The notes under the pieces were generated by a model. That model was not told where the DNA came from and searched no databases. It worked only from the letters and a program-made list of their open reading frames with translations. This document shows, piece by piece, positions 21,453 to 35,900 of a stretch of 64,000 bases of DNA. Source of the DNA: Phytophthora sp. 'mugwort' (Eukaryota > Oomycota > Peronosporomycetes > Peronosporales > Peronosporaceae). Made by a program: the position numbers and the translations under genes. The stretch covers positions 4,216,001 through 4,280,000 of the forward strand of contig JAUCEF010000005.1 in NCBI GenBank assembly GCA_033558025.1, given 5' to 3'. Every line of letters begins with the position of its first letter. The stretch's first letter is position 1.

Positions 21453-23834
21453 ATGGTAGTGGGCACTGTTGCTCACCGTGCTGGTCGTATGCCGCTGGCC
21501 TTGACCTCTACCATCCCATGCGACGACATTCTGCTCGTATCTCCACAAAGAAAGTTTCCTGCAGCGTTACTAGAAAAAGGCTGTACAGGAACGAGCTCAT
21601 GGTACAAACCGCCGAGTCGACGCCTGCAAGACGCCCTTCAAGAATGCGCAGACATTGATCAAGAGCTTAAAGTTCTCGAGACTTCGGGACACATGCGAGT
21701 TGGGGCATTCGCCAAACCTTTAGCGACAAAAATCAAAGTTGACGAAGATTCCTCGTCGTCCGACCCATTCCTCACTCAGTTTTACGATGATCAAGGCCGG
21801 ACGCTGTCTGAACAACTGCTACGTAGTCGCATGCGTGTACTAGCACTGGTCAAGTTGGTTCATGGGCAGCACAGCATTAGCAAGGCCCATGCTGAACTGG
21901 AATTAGGAGAGACTTACGCGAGATTGAACCTCTGGAAGCAGGCTGAGCTGCATGCCTCAAGTGCCGCCAACCTTCTTCGTGAGATCCAGGGCGATATTCA
22001 CAAGGAGAAAGGGATTCAAACACTTGGAAGACTTGAAGATAGTGCGAAACTGCTGCAGTTAGCTCTTGAGTTCTGCTACGCAGCCCAATGTGATAAAGCT
22101 GTTCGAGGGCGCGTAGCTGGAGACGAACTGCTGGCACATTTGTACAAGAACAGAGATGCTGAGTCTCGTAACCAGCTTTTGGCGGCCGTGGAGAATGCTT
22201 TGGGATCGGAGCAGACGCTGCACTGGCAACAATTGGTATTGCGTCTGGAAGGGATCAGCGACGATTTGCACCAACACCTCACGCTGATGTCTGCTCGCTT
22301 GCCTCCAGGAGTGGCGCCGATGCTGAACGCGCTGTTTGTTTCACTTGATACGGCTGAAGATGGTATCGTGCCATTCCACGTCTTTCTCGGTCGCCTCCAG
22401 ACTGCAAGTGCAGAGTTTAGCAACTGTAAATCTTGTGCTGCGTCATATCTTCAAACTCTCTGTGCCACGTTGCAGCGCGTGCTTAATCGAGTGAGCTACC
22501 ACTCACTCACATGGACAGAAATCCTGACTCTCGGAGCGAACTGTGATCTCCGACTGCCACCAGACGATAAAGATTCCAGGTTGGACGATGACAGTCCACC
22601 GTCGCTGCTAGCACGTGTAAAACTACTGCTAAGCCGTGTGTATCTCCGTCGTGGACAACTGGAAGAAGCTGTGCGCTACGCTCAGATGGCAGTGGCATCC
22701 AGAGAGAAAATTGACGCTGACAGTACCGACTTGGTGCAGTTTTTCCTTGTCGCTGCCGAAACTCAAGCGAGACGTGGGCGTCAGCTCCGAGTTCTTGGTC
22801 ACCAAGCACGTCGTGATCGAGCTGAACGGTGGCTGCAGACGATTGAAGGCTCTCAACGCCTGCGATCTCGAGCACTTGAAGAGGTCGAACTTGCAAGTGG
22901 TAGTGGCGATCCATTACTGTCGAAGAAGGAGGCGGAAGCACGTGCTCGAGCGGTGATGATTCAAGAGCTCACGAGTTCATCTACCAATCATTCTGGGAAC
23001 GACGACGAAGCTGCTGCTCGTTCATTAAAGGACGAGGCCGTGGAAAACTGCAGCAAAGCTTGGGAACTCCAGGAACGTCATTTTGGTCGCGATCATATCA
23101 CCACCGCAGCTGTACACGTGAGTCTCGCACAGGTCCGTCTTCTTCGAAGTGGTACGGAGGCTCAACAGAGTTCGGAAGACGCGAAAGAAGAGATCAAGGA
23201 GGCGATTCGCTGCTTTACTGCAGCGATAACCATATACGAGAACGCTTGCAGTGGAACCGTACCAGCTTCAGCGTTTCTCCACCTTGAGCTCGCCAAACTG
23301 TACCAGCAAGATCCACTCCAACACGACAATGCACGCTCCGAGTATCAACTTGTAGGGCGATTCTTCGCGTCTTTTTCCACTGAATTTGCAGGGTCTGAAA
23401 GTACCAAGCGGGAATGCTCCGCCTTAGCGTTGGACGCCTTCCGTCAATGGATCACTCTCAGTCGCAGTGATGACAGCATTTCTCTCGACGACCAGCGACT
23501 TGTACTAGAGGAAATGAACAACGTCAGTATCAACGGGTACGGTGAGTTTTCGATACAGGCCTGCGAAAGCGCCGCGGAACTTGCACGTATGCTGTTTCGA
23601 ATCGTAGCTACGAGGGGACAACAACGAGGACCTCAAAGCGAGATGCACGACACACTACGCACCGCTTCCAAGTTGCTGGCGTCTGCAAGCTACATCGCTG
23701 AGAGTTTGTTAGGTGCCAACGATCGACGTTCCCGAAAGCTTCGCAAAGATAGAAACGAGATCGAGACGAAGATGCAATCAACCTGTGCTGGTGCTCAGGA
23801 GGACGATGGTGGACACGAGTGGCTTACCATCTAG
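21453..23834 (+). CDS. Tetratricopeptide-repeat protein
   Basis: Single exon, 793 aa, starting at the first in-frame ATG at 21453. TPR-like helix pairs are visible at about residues 143-180 (AHAELELGETYARLNLWKQA), 385-420 (LLLSRVYLRRGQLEEAVRYA), 530-560 (ERHFGRDHITTAAVHVSLAQ) and 585-620. The HFG-x-DH-x-TA form resembles kinesin-light-chain-type TPRs. A long helical linker separates the repeats. TPR arrays bind partner proteins; the partner here is unknown. A ciliary TTC-type protein is possible given the neighbouring dynein gene, but I cannot assign an ortholog. It converges on the dynein gene with only 76 bp between stop codons; an AATAAA lies at 23845-23850. Confidence 0.75.
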   Translation: MVVGTVAHRAGRMPLALTSTIPCDDILLVSPQRKFPAALLEKGCTGTSSWYKPPSRRLQDALQECADIDQELKVLETSGHMRVGAFAKPLATKIKVDEDSSSSDPFLTQFYDDQGRTLSEQLLRSRMRVLALVKLVHGQHSISKAHAELELGETYARLNLWKQAELHASSAANLLREIQGDIHKEKGIQTLGRLEDSAKLLQLALEFCYAAQCDKAVRGRVAGDELLAHLYKNRDAESRNQLLAAVENALGSEQTLHWQQLVLRLEGISDDLHQHLTLMSARLPPGVAPMLNALFVSLDTAEDGIVPFHVFLGRLQTASAEFSNCKSCAASYLQTLCATLQRVLNRVSYHSLTWTEILTLGANCDLRLPPDDKDSRLDDDSPPSLLARVKLLLSRVYLRRGQLEEAVRYAQMAVASREKIDADSTDLVQFFLVAAETQARRGRQLRVLGHQARRDRAERWLQTIEGSQRLRSRALEEVELASGSGDPLLSKKEAEARARAVMIQELTSSSTNHSGNDDEAAARSLKDEAVENCSKAWELQERHFGRDHITTAAVHVSLAQVRLLRSGTEAQQSSEDAKEEIKEAIRCFTAAITIYENACSGTVPASAFLHLELAKLYQQDPLQHDNARSEYQLVGRFFASFSTEFAGSESTKRECSALALDAFRQWITLSRSDDSISLDDQRLVLEEMNNVSINGYGEFSIQACESAAELARMLFRIVATRGQQRGPQSEMHDTLRTASKLLASASYIAESLLGANDRRSRKLRKDRNEIETKMQSTCAGAQEDDGGHEWLTI

Positions 23835-23910
23835 GCGTGAGATTAATAAAACAGATCGCATCGTACATATTGAAGACATAACCGCTTCATATGAACTGCA
23901 TACCTGTTTC

Positions 23911-26900
23911 TTATGTGCTGAGCGAGAGCAATAGTGCTGTACCACGTCGTGTCCAGAGATCTGGAGTCTTGCCGGGGCCTACCTTGAGATCAACAGCAAT
24001 CATGAACGACGGACGCTCACGCGTTCCTGTTCGCAACGGGTACATATACAGAGGGCAGCTGTACAATCCCTTGGCAGACTTCTTCTTGGCTTCCACAGGA
24101 CGGAAATGCAGGATAGGCATCCCGCAATGCAGCTCCATTGGGTGCGGTTCTGCAAGACAATCGTGGTCGAAGTCCCATCGGGCTCCTTCTAGGATAAGTC
24201 CCTTGATATAGGCGCCATCTTTTGGCCCCGTGGGTAGCGCGTTCTCGCCCTGATTCAGCACAATGAACTCCCAGTTGAGTGAGTCGATCGCCAAGCCGTT
24301 CTTGCGAGCTGCTGTCTGCAGCAGCGCCGTGAGGAAACCTGTCGGGTATGTGAAGCCTGTGAGCCAGAAAACAGCAGGCTGAGCTTGGTTGGCCCATCGA
24401 TCCATTTGTTCACAGCGAAGCTTTAGGTCCTGCGTCCATGGACCCAACGGCTTGAGTGACGGGTAGCAAAAGCTCCAAGCTTTGGGTACCGCACCAATCA
24501 GCAACGCATTGTAGACGGCTTCAAGTTCAGGAGTAATGACCACCGAACCCTGGATACCTTTCTCGAGGGCTCGAGCTGACGAGTTAATCGTTGCCAGTAG
24601 CTTGTTGTATCGTTCAAGCTCCTGCATGAGCACTGTCTTCAGCGCATCCGGGTCACCGCGGGCACTAAGACCTGCCTTGATGTTTCCAAGATCAAATACA
24701 TCGGGTACTGTTTCTCGCAACGTCTGTAACAGCCCTAACACTGTATCATCGTTGCCACTGCCACCTTCTGCAACGTCGAGCGCCTGCAGTGACAAGATCG
24801 TCGCTAGCAGTTCTCGTCCATCGTCGATCTGAGACGCGATCTGAGCGTTGGGATGTTGTCCAAATGCAGTAGGGGGGTCATCCAGCGGCAGCTGTCGAAT
24901 AAATTCCGCGTAAGAGGATAATTCGCCATCGTCTGGAACAAAATAGTACTCGGACTCAGAAAGCGGCATGTTGTCAACTGTGAGGACGTTTTCAGAGAAG
25001 AATTGCGAGATATACACCAGCATAAGGCGACGATCCCAGTCGTCGGTAACGCGGCCGCCGTAGTTGGCCTGGGCGATGAGATACTTCAGCGCGTCCCAAG
25101 GTGTGTCCTCGTATTCATCAAGATAGATGGCTAGCACGTCCTCACTGATGGCGAAGTCCGACTCATTGAAATCATACGGGATATTCCAGCCGAGATTGTT
25201 GAATTTGCGTCGCTCGAGCAGCAACGAGTGGAACCAGCACAAACAGAATAGAAGTCGCTTGTACTTCCTTACCTGTCGACATCGTGCAAATTTCTCGGGA
25301 GTAATCGTGTTGTACAAGCGTATCAAGTTAGCCTTAAGGCCGCGCGGCGGCTCGGTGGTCATCTTGATGCCGCGCTGCAAAATAGCGATAGGGAATTTTG
25401 GGTTCGGACTACTCGTGAGCCACAACCGAAAGTGCAGGTTAATGGGGCCTGTAGGAGCTGGAGCAGCCGCACAAAAGTTATCGATCAGCTTTTCCAGTGT
25501 CGGTGCCCAGCTTAGCATCAAGTGGCAGTTTGCCAGGAAGACCCAATTTCCAGCTTCCAACCCACGCGCTAGCATAGCCTCAGCCACAGTGGCTTGACCT
25601 TGTCCAAGCGCACAGTTTTCAACGGTCTTGTGAAGTGACTCGGCCAAGGCAATGAGCGAATTTGTAGGGTCAACGCCAGGAGATAACACAAAGATGAGTG
25701 GTGTCTTGTAGCTAGAAGTCTCGTAGATAGCCTTGAGGTCAAATGGTGGTGGATCCACAAACTGAGCCCCAAGATGTGTAGCTGTAAATCGCGCAGCCTG
25801 AATACTGAGTCGATCCGGCCGAATGCAACGAAGTAGCAGCATTCTCTGCAACTCATTGCACTTGCCTTCCCAATCTCCGGGTAGTGCCTCAATCTCGGGG
25901 GTACTACTTTGGTACCATGACTTCCATCCTTTCACCGTCTGCTCGAAAGAGCTGATGATACCATGGAAAGCCGTCAACTTGTTGAGTTCAACAATGCTCG
26001 CCCAAGCACCATCAGAGAGGAATTCATTCGCAACATTGGCCACCTTTTCTTCTTGTGCCAAGACATTGCCACCTTTCAGTAAGAAATCGTACTCATCGTG
26101 AGGAAGTTTGTTCACGCTTTGCAAAATGCGCGCACACAACTGCAATGAAAAAAGTAACTTGTGGCGCTCAAATAATCCGCGACAGGCGTAGGCATACACA
26201 GCATATGTGTGGTAGTCGTTAATGGCGTTAATACGTTCCGTAAGCTCTTCGCTAAGAGCACCTTGATTCTTGAGACTTCGGCTCTTGATGATGGAATCCT
26301 GGAAAAGAGCCACGTACGCATCGAGTGAAAACTGGTACATTGGATCGACGCTCGTCATGTCATTCAGCACGAAATATAGCGTCGATGAACGCAGCGCCAC
26401 ACGCGCATATCCCATACGCGCAGCATCAATCTTCTTCTCCGTCTCTTCGCTGATTACCAACTGCATCGAAACCTCTTCAGATGTTGTTTTAGACGCATTC
26501 AGCGTTGTCACAAGCTGTTCATCATCTAGCAACGAACCCTTTGCGGCCGAAAGAAGACGCAGGATCTCGTTTTCGAGGTCAATCAACTTTTTCTTAGCTG
26601 CAGCCACACGCATGACAAGATCGGATTTTTGCTCCTCGAGCGCTGGTTCTTCTAGCTGAACGGCAATACCAAGCAATTGAGCCTCGAGTCCCTGCTCCTT
26701 CACAACAAAGTTAACAATGGTCGTCTTTGTGGATACTTCCGGGGTGTAGTGGGGATTGTGAAGCTTCGTCGTGAGATAGAAGCGAAACTCGCGGTTGTAA
26801 TCCAGCTCCTTATCACCTAAGCGGAGTACTTCACGATTTCCGACCTTGATGATGCTCTTGGTAAGCACAGGTTCAAGGCTTGGATCCAACTCCTCCAAAA

Positions 26901-29900
26901 TGTCTTGCATTAGAACAGGTGACCCGAAGCGAATTCCGTTCTCCAGCTTTCGTAGTAAGTCTTTCATCATGGGATCTACGACCTCAAGACGCGTTCCCTC
27001 CATAGCCTTAATCCACTTATTTGCTTGCCCTTGAGGGTCGATCATCAGTGGCCAACGCTTGCCTCGCGTTGTGATCACTCCGTTTTCAGTAGAGAGCGGG
27101 TCACGCGGAAGGCCGTGAGCATTCCAGCTGCGCACATCTGTCGGAACTGCCAAAAAGTCGATGAATGTGAACTTGGGGGATAACGGCAGAGCTTGTTGAG
27201 TCACACGGTTCATCCACGTATCCACCAGTGAGCCACGATAGAAGGTATCGAATGGCCCCGCGTACGAGATGAACGCTGCAGCAACAAGAGCATCTCCCAC
27301 GACGTTCTGGAGACTTGCATTTTTATCCGCAATTGAGCCTTCCCACCGTTCACGCTCACCAGCAAGACCTTTAACCAGTTGCTCAGCACGCGAGAGCTTT
27401 AATTCCAGCAACTCGGCCTCTTCTCGCAGTGCATTCTTCTCCGACACGCTCGTATCGTACTGATTTTTCAAAGCCTCAACTTTCTCCGTGACTTCCTGAA
27501 GCTTGTCTTTCGCTACCTGAAGATCCTTTTGCTTGACTGCCAGTGCCTGTTGTGATTTCCGTAGTACCTCTTTTTTAGGAGCAACGACACGGAAGACGCT
27601 TGAGTAGCATTCCATTGCTAAAACCCACGAGCACAGCGCGCCAGCTGCCGAAGACACCTTCCTCACTATATCGGCATTAAACGACGGCTTGGAGGTGTAC
27701 TTTTTGAGAGCAGTCACGGTCTTGTCACGGATAGAGTCCTTATCAAATGTTTTTATCTGCTGCAGGAAGCTCACATCATTCATCTTCGTCTTGGCAGACG
27801 CCCAGGTTGGCGGCAATCCGAAAAGGATCATCACTGCACACATCACCATCGATACTGCTTCAGGTGGCTGGGTGTACACTTTCACCTCTGCAATGGCCTT
27901 TTTGTCCAGGTTTTCTACCTCCTGCATAGCGCGTTGAAGTGCAGGAAGAGCCTCGTCCAAATCTTTTTGTGCATCGTCAGCAATTTTCTTGGTTTCAGCC
28001 TCCTCCTTGGCGATACGCTCACTGTCAGCTTCGACCTGTTTGCGCTGCTCGTCAGCCACACGACGCTCGGATACGATAACTACCAGCAAGTCACTGCAGT
28101 CCTTATTCTTCTGGGCAACCACGATCTTCCGTTGCTCAAGTTGTTTGGACATTTCTTCCACTTGCAATCGCGATTCTTCCAGCTTTGCCAAACCATTTTT
28201 GAGCTTGTCACGCGTGTCGCGGATAGTTGCTGCCTTCTCCGATAACAGTTCCACATAGCCAGTGACTAGCGACAAATAGTTTGTAGGCGTCACATAGTTG
28301 TGTCGCTTCATACGGGCCAGCACTTGAGACGATGCAAGCATCACGCTACTGTGGACTACAGCAAATACAGCCGCAATTTTAGGCCGTTGGGCTTCTGTAG
28401 CAACATTTTTCTCCTCGAGAAACTTCATGCCGACTTCTTGAAGAGCATCCAGGGGCCACTCGTTAAACCAGTCAATGTTGGTATTGTTGACGAGGGACGG
28501 AAACTGTCGACATCGATTGCAAAAACCTTTTCCAATGGGACTGAAGGCTAAGACGACGTGTAGATTGCGGCGAACCTCGCTGATGAAGAAGTTCCAGAGA
28601 GATTCCTTGGTCTCACGTATACCCTGCGTACGCGCTCGCAGTCGAACACTATCCAGAATACCGGCTTGCTCGTCCTTCTCGAAAAGCCCCGGAATTTCAC
28701 CGCTACTCAAAATATTATTCAGATCCTCGACGAATGACTCACTTTTGATCTGCGTGTCGCTGAACAGGAAGACCGTCTTCTGTTGATGCAGCCCCACTTG
28801 AGTGTAGAGCTTCTTAATATCCTCGTGGAACTCGAAACTTCGGTAATTTTTGCCTACTTCGATCTGGAAAACTTTGAAGCCGCCCATAAATGCAGCAAGC
28901 TTTGTTAAGGACTGTCGACCACTGCCACCAACACCTACAAGAAGCAAATTGCCGCGCATTGTCATGAGCTGTCGATGGATGCGCAAGATGTGCGTGAGCG
29001 CATCGCTGAACATGACGAGATTCATGGGCACGAACCCTGGTTCAGCATTGTGATTCTCTAGCTGCTCTTCTACGAAACCTTTCAGCATCTTCATATCCAG
29101 CACTTCCACGTACCGTGCGCTGCCCTCTTCAGATCCTGGAGTGGTGGAAAAGATATACGTAAACAGAGGTCCGTTTTCCTTCAGTTGTTCTGGCGCTGAA
29201 GACAGCAACCGCCCGCAGTCTGTCTGAAAGTGTACACCTAGCAGCTCATCAAGCTTCTTCTTGAAAGTCTGCCGGTCTTCGTAGCTAGTGAGGCGGTCTG
29301 AGAACACTCGAAGACTTTCGTGCATCCAGAGTCGCAGCATACCGTCACGACTTGCTACAGTGTGCTTGTCAGAGAGAAGAAGGCCTTGGATTACTCGAGC
29401 CATATCGCGCAGGTTGAACAGGTAGTGGCAATTTGCTGGGGTGGGTAGGAATTGCCCCAGCACGTTCTGATACAGTTGGATGGTCGCAGTGACAAGAGGT
29501 ACCCCTAGCGGCTTGATTTCGTCGTCGAACTCAGCAAGTTTAGGCACCAGCATGGTCTCAAAAATACGCTTCAGTTGAGCTTGCTCTGGTATCGTCATGT
29601 TGATCAAATTGAAGCGACTCTGGAAACGTGAGCTGATGACGGATCGACCACCGCCTGGAGGTCCCATCGCAGCAACAAACTGCATGTCGATAAAATACTT
29701 GAGTGTCTGCTTCTTGCGGTCGTACCAGCAGCTGTAGTCCATCCATTGCCGAAGCAGCTCCAGTGGCGGCTGAGACCCGAACATGTCCTTCGTTGGCATA
29801 TTCATGTCATCGATAAACGTCACTAGCTTTTTCCCGCCCACGGGACCAAATCGATTCAAAGAACGTTTCTCCATAACATTTTCGATCATATCCTGTGTCG

Positions 29901-32900
29901 TTGCAGACGACGTGGCAGACGAGAAGTTCATCACCAGGACATTATAAGCGTCGCTGAGACCCTCGACTTCTCGCTCTATGACCGTTGTCTTTCCCACACC
30001 AGTCTCGCCGACAAGCAGCGTGTGGATACCAGCCGTGAGCATCGTCTGAAGCAGGAAACCATACCGCAAGGTGTCTATCGTGGGTACCATGACCTTGTGG
30101 AATGGCGTATTAGGAGCAACACGGAAATTAGGAGGCAGTTTCTCGTCCCACAACTTAAACTCGCGGCTCGCTGGCTCCACGAAAAAGTCGTATGCAGTTT
30201 TAAGGGGAGGGTAGACGGAATCAATATCACGCAGGAAAAAGTCGAACTTCTTACGTCCTTCCTCGTTGGCAGCGGCCATGACGCTCCACGTCATACAAAA
30301 TAGGAACCACTTTTCAACCGCGACGGCGAATTTGTCTCCGCAAGTGGCCAAATCCACGCCATTCTCGATTGTAGCAAGCGCGTTGTAGAGGTTGCAGAAG
30401 GATTTGACGCTGTTGAAGGTCGTCACCGGAATCAGTTCTGTCACTTCAGAAATCTTAAATCGCAGTAACTTCTCCATGTACTTGTCAAGTAGTGTCTGGA
30501 GCACATCGCGCTCTTCCTGGACACGAATCGTCGTTGCCAGCCACGTTTGGATAAAAGGGCGCCAACCAAGGTCTTCAACATCCATGTATACCATACCGGC
30601 ACGGCTGACAGTAGCTGGAGAAGCCACTGCTAGATCCTGGACCTCGAACATCAGAGCCATTGAAGAGCTCATACTGATTCGATCACCATTGATTAAAGTT
30701 AGCACCTTGTTATCATCCATGACACTGTTCATACTTTCAATCCACAGCGTATCAACTGGTCCATCCAGCATAATCCATTTCTCTTCAGCTTTCTCGTCCG
30801 CTGCCAAGTTTCGGAAGATAGCGGATAAAATACCGTCGATCCACTCAAACGTTGAGAGGTCGTACACGCCGTAAATCTCGTTCAAAGAGATGGACTTGGG
30901 GTTCAATACCTGTACGCGGACCGGCATGTATCCAGACACACCCTCCTTTGCTAGCGAGGTTTTCGCAGACATCAGCGTCTTCCAGATCGTCGTCTTTCCT
31001 GCCATGGTCTGGCCCACGATCATGTTACAATGGCGTGTCACCTGAGACTCGTACAATTGGATCGTCTTGAAGACGATCACCGGGTGCACTTGTAGTTTAT
31101 GCTCTAACAGCGCCTGCTCGATGTTGCCTTGCAGTTTTCCGTAGTCTGTTACGGGAAGTTCAATTGAAGGGAACAGATCACCCAGCAGCAACCGGAAGAG
31201 CACTGCGTCTTCCCGAATAAACTTTGGCATATTCATGTCACGAAGTGCACGTAGCAAAATGTTTTCCTCCTGCAGGTTCGGGTCCTCGCGCTTCAAGGTA
31301 CCTGCCATGTTCAGCACTGCCTTCAAGCTACGCAGTCCAAAATCATAGTGATCCTGCTTGCTCAGTTGCTGGATCATCAGTCCGTACAGCGTCGTCGTCT
31401 TCTTCGCCAAGATCTTGGCATCACGGAATCCTTCCGCTTGAAGCATAACCTCAGCAATTAGCGCTAGGTCAGGTACCATCATCGCACAGGGTCGCATCAG
31501 AGCTTTGAGATTGTCTGGGAGTTCGGTACGCCCTGCGTAGCCCGGGTTCATCGTAATAAAGATACCCATGTTGAAATTGACTCGCATCAGTGAGCCAAGG
31601 AACATGACCGTTGTCTGTCTGGCCGTGAGCGCCTGCATGATGGTCAACACCTGCTGAGCCACGACAGAGAGCACCTCGATCTCGATACGGTTGAATTCAT
31701 CGAAGCATCCCCAACCTCCAGACTGGACGAGACCAGCAAACATCCGTCCGACCGACTTATAATCCAGGCCATCACTACAGTTGAAGACAATCACGTACTT
31801 TGCAAGGTTCTTGCCTAAGTCCTTCACCGTCTCAGTTTTTCCTGTTCCGGCGGGTCCTAGTGGGTTGCCACCTCTATTCAGATGCAATGCTGTTGTCATG
31901 GTGAGAACGCATCGATCAGTCAGTGGTGTGATCACAAGACGTCCATTGTTGCCTTGATATTCGTACGAGTATTGCAACGAAGTGACCGTCTGCTTAACCT
32001 CGCAAATTCCAGATTCCCCCAAATCCTTGTTGAAATAGAATCGTAGCTGCATCAACCAGTCAAAGTCATTCACACTTTTGCAATTCTGCTTGACCAGGCG
32101 ATCAATGACATCGCGCGAATGAATTTCGATGGTGATCAAAGCAACAATTTTGCGGCGATCTGTTGCAGAGAGTTGACCGCGCACCATGTCTGCCAGTTTG
32201 TTCAGATACGACACCCACTTCTTCTTCAGCTGTTTTAGTGCCTTCTTCTCTCCTTTGGCCACCTCATTGAGCGCCTTGATGCATTCGTTCGTCCAGGCAG
32301 TTTGACCACATGTTATCAATAGCTGACCCGGGAAATCTTTAATCCACTTCTCCTTCTTGCCCTTGTACCCAACGATGCATTGTGCAAAGATTTTCTCCAA
32401 AGTGTTGACCATGGCGGCCTCAATCCGTAGCAACCACACTTCCACAGCACCGGCAACTACCACATTCGATGCAAACATCACTTGCTCACCACACGGCGAG
32501 TTCATTCCCAGCGCTTCAAAAGTCGAGTTTCCGCGTGCGCCGGGTGGAATCAAGTTGAGCGTCTTGATTGCCTCAAAACACTTCTTAATATGCTTCTGTA
32601 CTTGATCAGGGTCCTTTTGATGCCCTAGAATCTCGAGCAGATCATCGTTTGAAAGGAAATAGAAGCGAGGAAATAGCATTCGCTTTGTCTCGAGATACTG
32701 ATCCAGACACTTTTGAATCTGATCAAGCTTCTCCTGCATTGCAATCAAGGTTTCCAGCACGCCAGTTTCCTGTGTTGCTTGTAGCGCATTCTTCGTCTTA
32801 GCTATCCCTTCCGTCACTCGGCAGTAAGCAGTGTTAACCTCGTCAAAGAGTTGACTTTCCAACGGTAGCTGCTTGCGGATATCTTCGGATGCCATGAAGA

Positions 32901-35900
32901 TACTTTCCAAGTAGATCCAACAGCGCTGCACCCCAAGTAGTGTTTCAATGACTTCGGACAAGTGAGAAAGCGCTTTCTCCCAGTACAGAATCCGCGTATC
33001 AAAAGACCCAAAGAACGGCGACGCCTTCATCGTAGACAGCTGCACTTGATCATCCTCGAGTGCTGTGAACAAGTCGTCCGCAGATCGGATTTTATAGTAC
33101 ACTCCCTTGTATTCCGTGATGTCGACGTCAATTGCAATCCAGCGCTTTTCAATAGCGTCAAGCGTCTGTTCAATGGACAGCTCTTTGCCTGCATTGCTCG
33201 ACAGCGTGCTGATAAACTCGGCATACAGATGAAATCCAAGAGAAAACACACGCTCCAGTGTGAAGCTTGCGGATTCCGTGTCAAATGTCTTCCCCATCTC
33301 TTCCTTCAGCTGTGCCCAGTGACGTGATCGAAGTGCAGGACTCTTAAGGTCTTGAATTAGGGGTAGCGTCTGTCGAAACTGTTCGATTTTGGTCTTCATT
33401 GAACTCCAGACGGTCCAGTTCTTCATGTCCTTCCCGTATTTCACCACCTTCTTAAAGAACTGCGCGGCAGTTGATTCCATTGTCTCCACCTCAATCCCGT
33501 AGAACACTTTGTTTTTCCACGACGCCCAGACAACTTCCCACTCATCGGTGAGAGCCCAGATCTGCTGAAGTAGCTCAATTTCCTTCTCAGTTTGTACAAA
33601 CCCATCATTTTTGGAATCCTCAATGCCGAAAATCTCCAGCCCTTTCTTCAGGGCATTCTGACGAGAACGTGTAGCTTCCATTTTCTTCTCGAAGTCGGCA
33701 AGTATTTGATGCGCTAGCTTTGACTGCTGCTCACCAGAATAAGGTAGTGTTGCCTCTGCTTCGGTGCGCAACTCTGACATGATATTATTCAGGTCCGCTA
33801 CCGAATCCTGGAGGCTCTGTTTCATGCTCACTTTGCACTTTTGCAGCATCGTGTTCGTATCCACAAGCATCACCTCGTAAGTCTCCCAGTTCGATTTCAG
33901 ATTGGCGAGGTCGCGCTGCTCCTCATCTGTTGTTTGCACATCGAATTCGGCCAACAGATCATATTTGAGCTGTAAGGGCTCAAATCGCGCCACAACCCCA
34001 GGCGTACCCTCCTTGATATCCTGTAGAAGATGGATACTCTCGCTGAGATGATCCAAATTCGACGGCTTTATCTGAAGTTTTTGAGTATTGTCATTTATCA
34101 TATTCATGAGCTCTCGCAGCTCGTCGTGTGCCGTCTGGTTCAGCAAACCCGTCAGTTTACCGATCCACTGCACTGTGTGCTCGACAAGACTCGCCTTGAG
34201 GAAGTTGGTATCAATCTGGATGAAGTTGATTGTGTTGGTCAGATCTTCATTCTGAATACTGACTTGCTGCTCTCGATAACGCTCGATGTCTGCGCGGAAC
34301 TGCTGGAGCGGTCTGTTTGCCTTAGCATAACGACGAATGAAAGCTTGCTTGTCTTGGTTCCAAACAAGTTTATACTTGTCCCAGTAACCCAAATACTTCT
34401 GCAACTCTGTAGCACTCGACGACATTCCATTCATGATATGCACGAGCACTTTCAGAATTTCCTCATCGTTAAAAATGGACTGGTAAAAGTTGTTCACAAC
34501 TAACGGGACCTCCACCTTTTCCGGTGTGTCGACAGTAGGAAGTGCCTCGTCCTGATTACCAATAGGTTCTCCACTTGCCCTGTCGGCTGCACGAACCTCC
34601 ACTGCGCCCTTCGAGGCGGCAGAATCGGACTTCCCGTCAGCAGGGGCCCCATTGGTACCTGAGTTATCTGCATAGACTTGGTTGTTTCCGGGATGTCGCG
34701 GAAGCGACGCCACCAAGCGGGGCACCACAGAAATAACGTTAAAAATCTCCTTGGCCACCGTATTCACCATTTGTGTGAGGTCAGCCATGAACGGCTTGAA
34801 TTCGACCTTGTTATCTTCTAGCACGACGTGGATCCGAAACAGAGGCCGAGGATCCGTCTTGGCATCACCATTGATTGCTTTTGACAGCTCTTGAAGTGAC
34901 TTTTTCACAGACTGCCGCAGAGCATCTTCTAGCATTTTATCCGATCGCTCTACGAATCGATTCCACTCTCGCTGTACCTCAGGAGGGCCCGATGCGAAGT
35001 GTTCATAGGTAGATGTCATCGTAGAGCTAATCGTTTGGTACGCTTCCCGCAGTTGCTTCTCGATTGTTTTTCGGTGAATCACTTGTTTCGCTTCAAAAAC
35101 CCCGTCATCGTAAATCGTGTTACGCTCGATGAAGATGTGCATCAAGCCGCTGATCATCTTGCAGTTCTTCATCACAACATCTTTGTTTTCCTGGAATTCC
35201 TGGACAATCTTGTAGGTAGTTTCACAGTGTTTACGGCAATCAGCCACATACCACTCAACAATTCCTTTAGAGACCCACGTAAGTTTCTGGAGTCCTGGTT
35301 GAATGCGACGATCAAGTTTGCGGATGATATCTTCAAACAGTCGTCGTTCGGTGGATGACAAATCCAACAAAATGCGGTTGTAATCACGAACTACTAGCAT
35401 CACATGTTCGCGCAACACACGCAGCTGCTCTTTCTGGTTGCAAATGTCATGTGCCATGTACGGGATTTGAATCTCACCGTTAAAATACTGCCAGTAGTGA
35501 ACCTCCGTGAACAAGTTCAGCAACGGTCGGTCAAAGTTGCAGTGCAAAAATCCTTTCTTAGCCCGTCCAATTAGTGTTTTCTCTGTGTTTTGAAGTGCAT
35601 TAGTGTCCTTGTTGTGGGAATTCAAGTTTACGCTAGTGGCTGCAGCATCAGTATCCGGTCCCGTTTTCGTCATCAGCGGATTTTCCAATCGTGAATTCAT
35701 ATTGGTGTTGCCCAATGTATTCAGGTCTTCGATCCAGTCGTGGTATTTCCTCTGGATGTACTCATTGATCACCAGCCGCAATCCGTCATAGGCGTTCTGT
35801 GCTTCATCACACTCTGCTGCATTAGAAGGGTCGACTAATTCTTGCAGACGCACAAGGTCGTCGGTTGCGCGCAGTAGCAGGCTTCGTGCCCATAAGGCTG